Positions 62,513-64,000 of a stretch of DNA of 64,000 nt are shown in pieces. Under the pieces are notes generated by a model. That model searched no databases. It was not told where the DNA came from and was given only the letters and a program-made list of their open reading frames with translations. Location of the stretch: positions 24,908,377 to 24,972,376 of the forward strand of contig OX421968.1 of NCBI GenBank assembly GCA_949128115.1, given 5' to 3'. The position numbers were made by a program, and so were the translations under genes. Numbering within the stretch: position 1 is the stretch's first letter; the number at the start of each line of letters is the position of its first letter. The DNA comes from Anaspis maculata (taxonomy: Eukaryota > Arthropoda > Insecta > Coleoptera > Scraptiidae).

Positions 62513-64000
62513 TTAGTCACTATCACGGCGACCGTATTGGTCAGCAGAAACCTCGGCAGAAACAACTGAAGAATGCCATGTTGCCAAAGTTTGATTTTCA
62601 GATAATTTTTCTTCATTCCGTCTCGCTAAGAGCCCATCATAACGCGACACTTTGTCCCATGTCGTGCTAAGAACTAATTCTGTACACTCAAAGCGCGACA
62701 CGGCTCAACGAAAGCAAAACTGTAAATTTGGAATAAAAACGTGATAAAGATAAGTTTTTCATTTTGGATCTATCCAAAAACGATACCACATTAATGTTAC
62801 CTTTTCTACATCTACATCGGACATGAAAACTCCGAAATTCTGAATAAAAACAAATTTTTACTTATTTCTAGTTTGTGAAATGAAATCCAGAGAAACTACC
62901 TGTCCGTCAAGAGGCTTTGACTTGATCGATGAATTTTAAGTAAACATCAAATTATTTTGCCTCAGTCACTATCACGGCGACCGTATTGGTCAGCAGAAAC
63001 CTCGGCAGAAACAACTGAAGGAAGCCATGTTGCCAAAGTTTGATTTTCAGATAATTTTTCTTTATTCCGTCTCGCTAAAAGCCCATCATAACGCGACACT
63101 TTGTCCCATGTCGCGCTAAGAACTAATTCTGTACACTCAAAGCGCGACACGGCTCAACGAAAGCAAAACTGTGAATTTGGAATAAGAACGTGATAAAGAT
63201 AAATTTTTCATTTTGGATCTATCCAAAAACGAAACCACAACAATGCTACCTTTTCTGCATCTACATTGGACATGAAAACTCCGAAATTCTGAATAAAAAC
63301 AAATTTTTACTTATTTCTAGTTTGTGAAATGAAATCCAGAGAAACTACCTGTCCGTCAAGAGGCTTTGACTTGATCGATGAATTTTAAGTAAACATCAAA
63401 TTATTTTGCCTCAGTCACTATCACGGCGACCGTATTGGTCAGCAGAAACCTCGGCAGAAACAACTGAAGAAAGCCATGTTGCCAAAGTTTGATTTTCAGG
63501 TAATTATTCTTTATTCCGTCTCGCTAAAAGCCCATCATAACGCGACACTTTGTCCCATGTCGCGCTAAGAACTAATTCTGTACACTCAAAGCGCGACACG
63601 GCTCAACAAAAGCAAAACTGTGAATTTGGAATAAGAACGTGATAAAGATAAATTTTTCATTTTGGATCTATCCAAAAACGATACCACATTAATGTTACCC
63701 TTTTTGCATCTACATTGGACATGAAAACTCCGAAATTCTGAATAAAAACAAATTTTTACTTATTTCTAGTTTGTAAAATGAAATCCTGAGACACTTCCTG
63801 TCCGTCAAGAGGCTTTGACTTGATCGATGAATTTTTAGTAAACATCAAATTATTTTGCTCAAGTCACTATCACGGCGACCGTATTGGTCAGCAGAAACCT
63901 CGGCAGAAACAACTGAAGAATGCCATGTTGCCAAAGTTTGATTTTCAGATAATTTTTCTTCATTCCGTCTCGCTAAGAGCCCATCATAACGCGACACTTT

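Larger units (their letters stand above)
28333..64000. repeat. 449-bp satellite array, main block (about 80 monomers)
   Basis: The array continues to the window edge and beyond. Spacing is 449 bp throughout, apart from a 1-bp loss near 37430, a 151-bp loss at 38280 and a 15-bp loss at 49874. Monomers fall into recurring variant classes and form HOR blocks. Its first monomers (28333-30130) match those that follow each solo LTR. No interruption by other transposons and no gene was seen in these 35.7 kb. Confidence 0.97.

Noticed and set aside
1326..64000. CRISPR-like or bacterial repeat array.
   Set aside because: The repeats are 449 bp and contiguous, with no short repeat-spacer pattern, and the embedded Gypsy element is eukaryotic.

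Overview
The window looks like repeat-rich, probably heterochromatic DNA from an animal, most likely an insect or other arthropod. The basis is an AT-rich satellite, an insect-style Ty3/Gypsy retrotransposon with a tRNA-Lys-like primer site, and no host gene. Species cannot be read from this sequence, and the insect call is inference.

Layout. Positions 1-950 form a large imperfect inverted repeat (foldback), followed by a truncated third copy of one arm (957-1122) and a smaller hairpin (1177-1291). From about 1326 to the right edge the window is a tandem satellite with a 449-bp monomer, roughly 105 copies, interrupted only by one retrotransposon family. Blocks of 5, 6 and 8 monomers recur (2,245, 2,694 and 3,592 bp), so the array has higher-order repeat (HOR) organisation.

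The retrotransposon is present as three solo LTRs (7585-9598, 11399-13412, 15213-17226) and one complete minus-strand element (19027-28332). All five LTRs are exactly 2,014 bp, begin TGTA, end TACA, and all four insertions are flanked by the same ACGT duplication at the same monomer position. The solo LTRs recur every 3,814 bp (LTR + ACGT + four monomers). One insertion event followed by segmental amplification explains this; four independent insertions do not.

The complete element reads, on the minus strand: 5' LTR (26319-28332), primer binding site, about 0.5 kb leader, gag (25791-24517), pol in the -1 frame (24592-21332: protease, reverse transcriptase, RNase H, integrase with a GPY/F module), a short 3' untranslated stretch with polypurine tract, then 3' LTR (19027-21040). 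There is no env-like third ORF. The gag-pol overlap carries a canonical GGGAAAC slippery heptamer, a 6-nt spacer and a predicted H-type pseudoknot, which explains how Gag-Pol would be made.

No bacterial features, CRISPR, tRNA or rRNA genes were seen. The recurrent 62-codon minus-strand frame in the satellite starts at GTG, has no internal Met and varies mainly at amino-acid-changing sites, so I do not call it a gene. A tandem region this regular is also where assembly error is most likely, so copy numbers should be treated as provisional.
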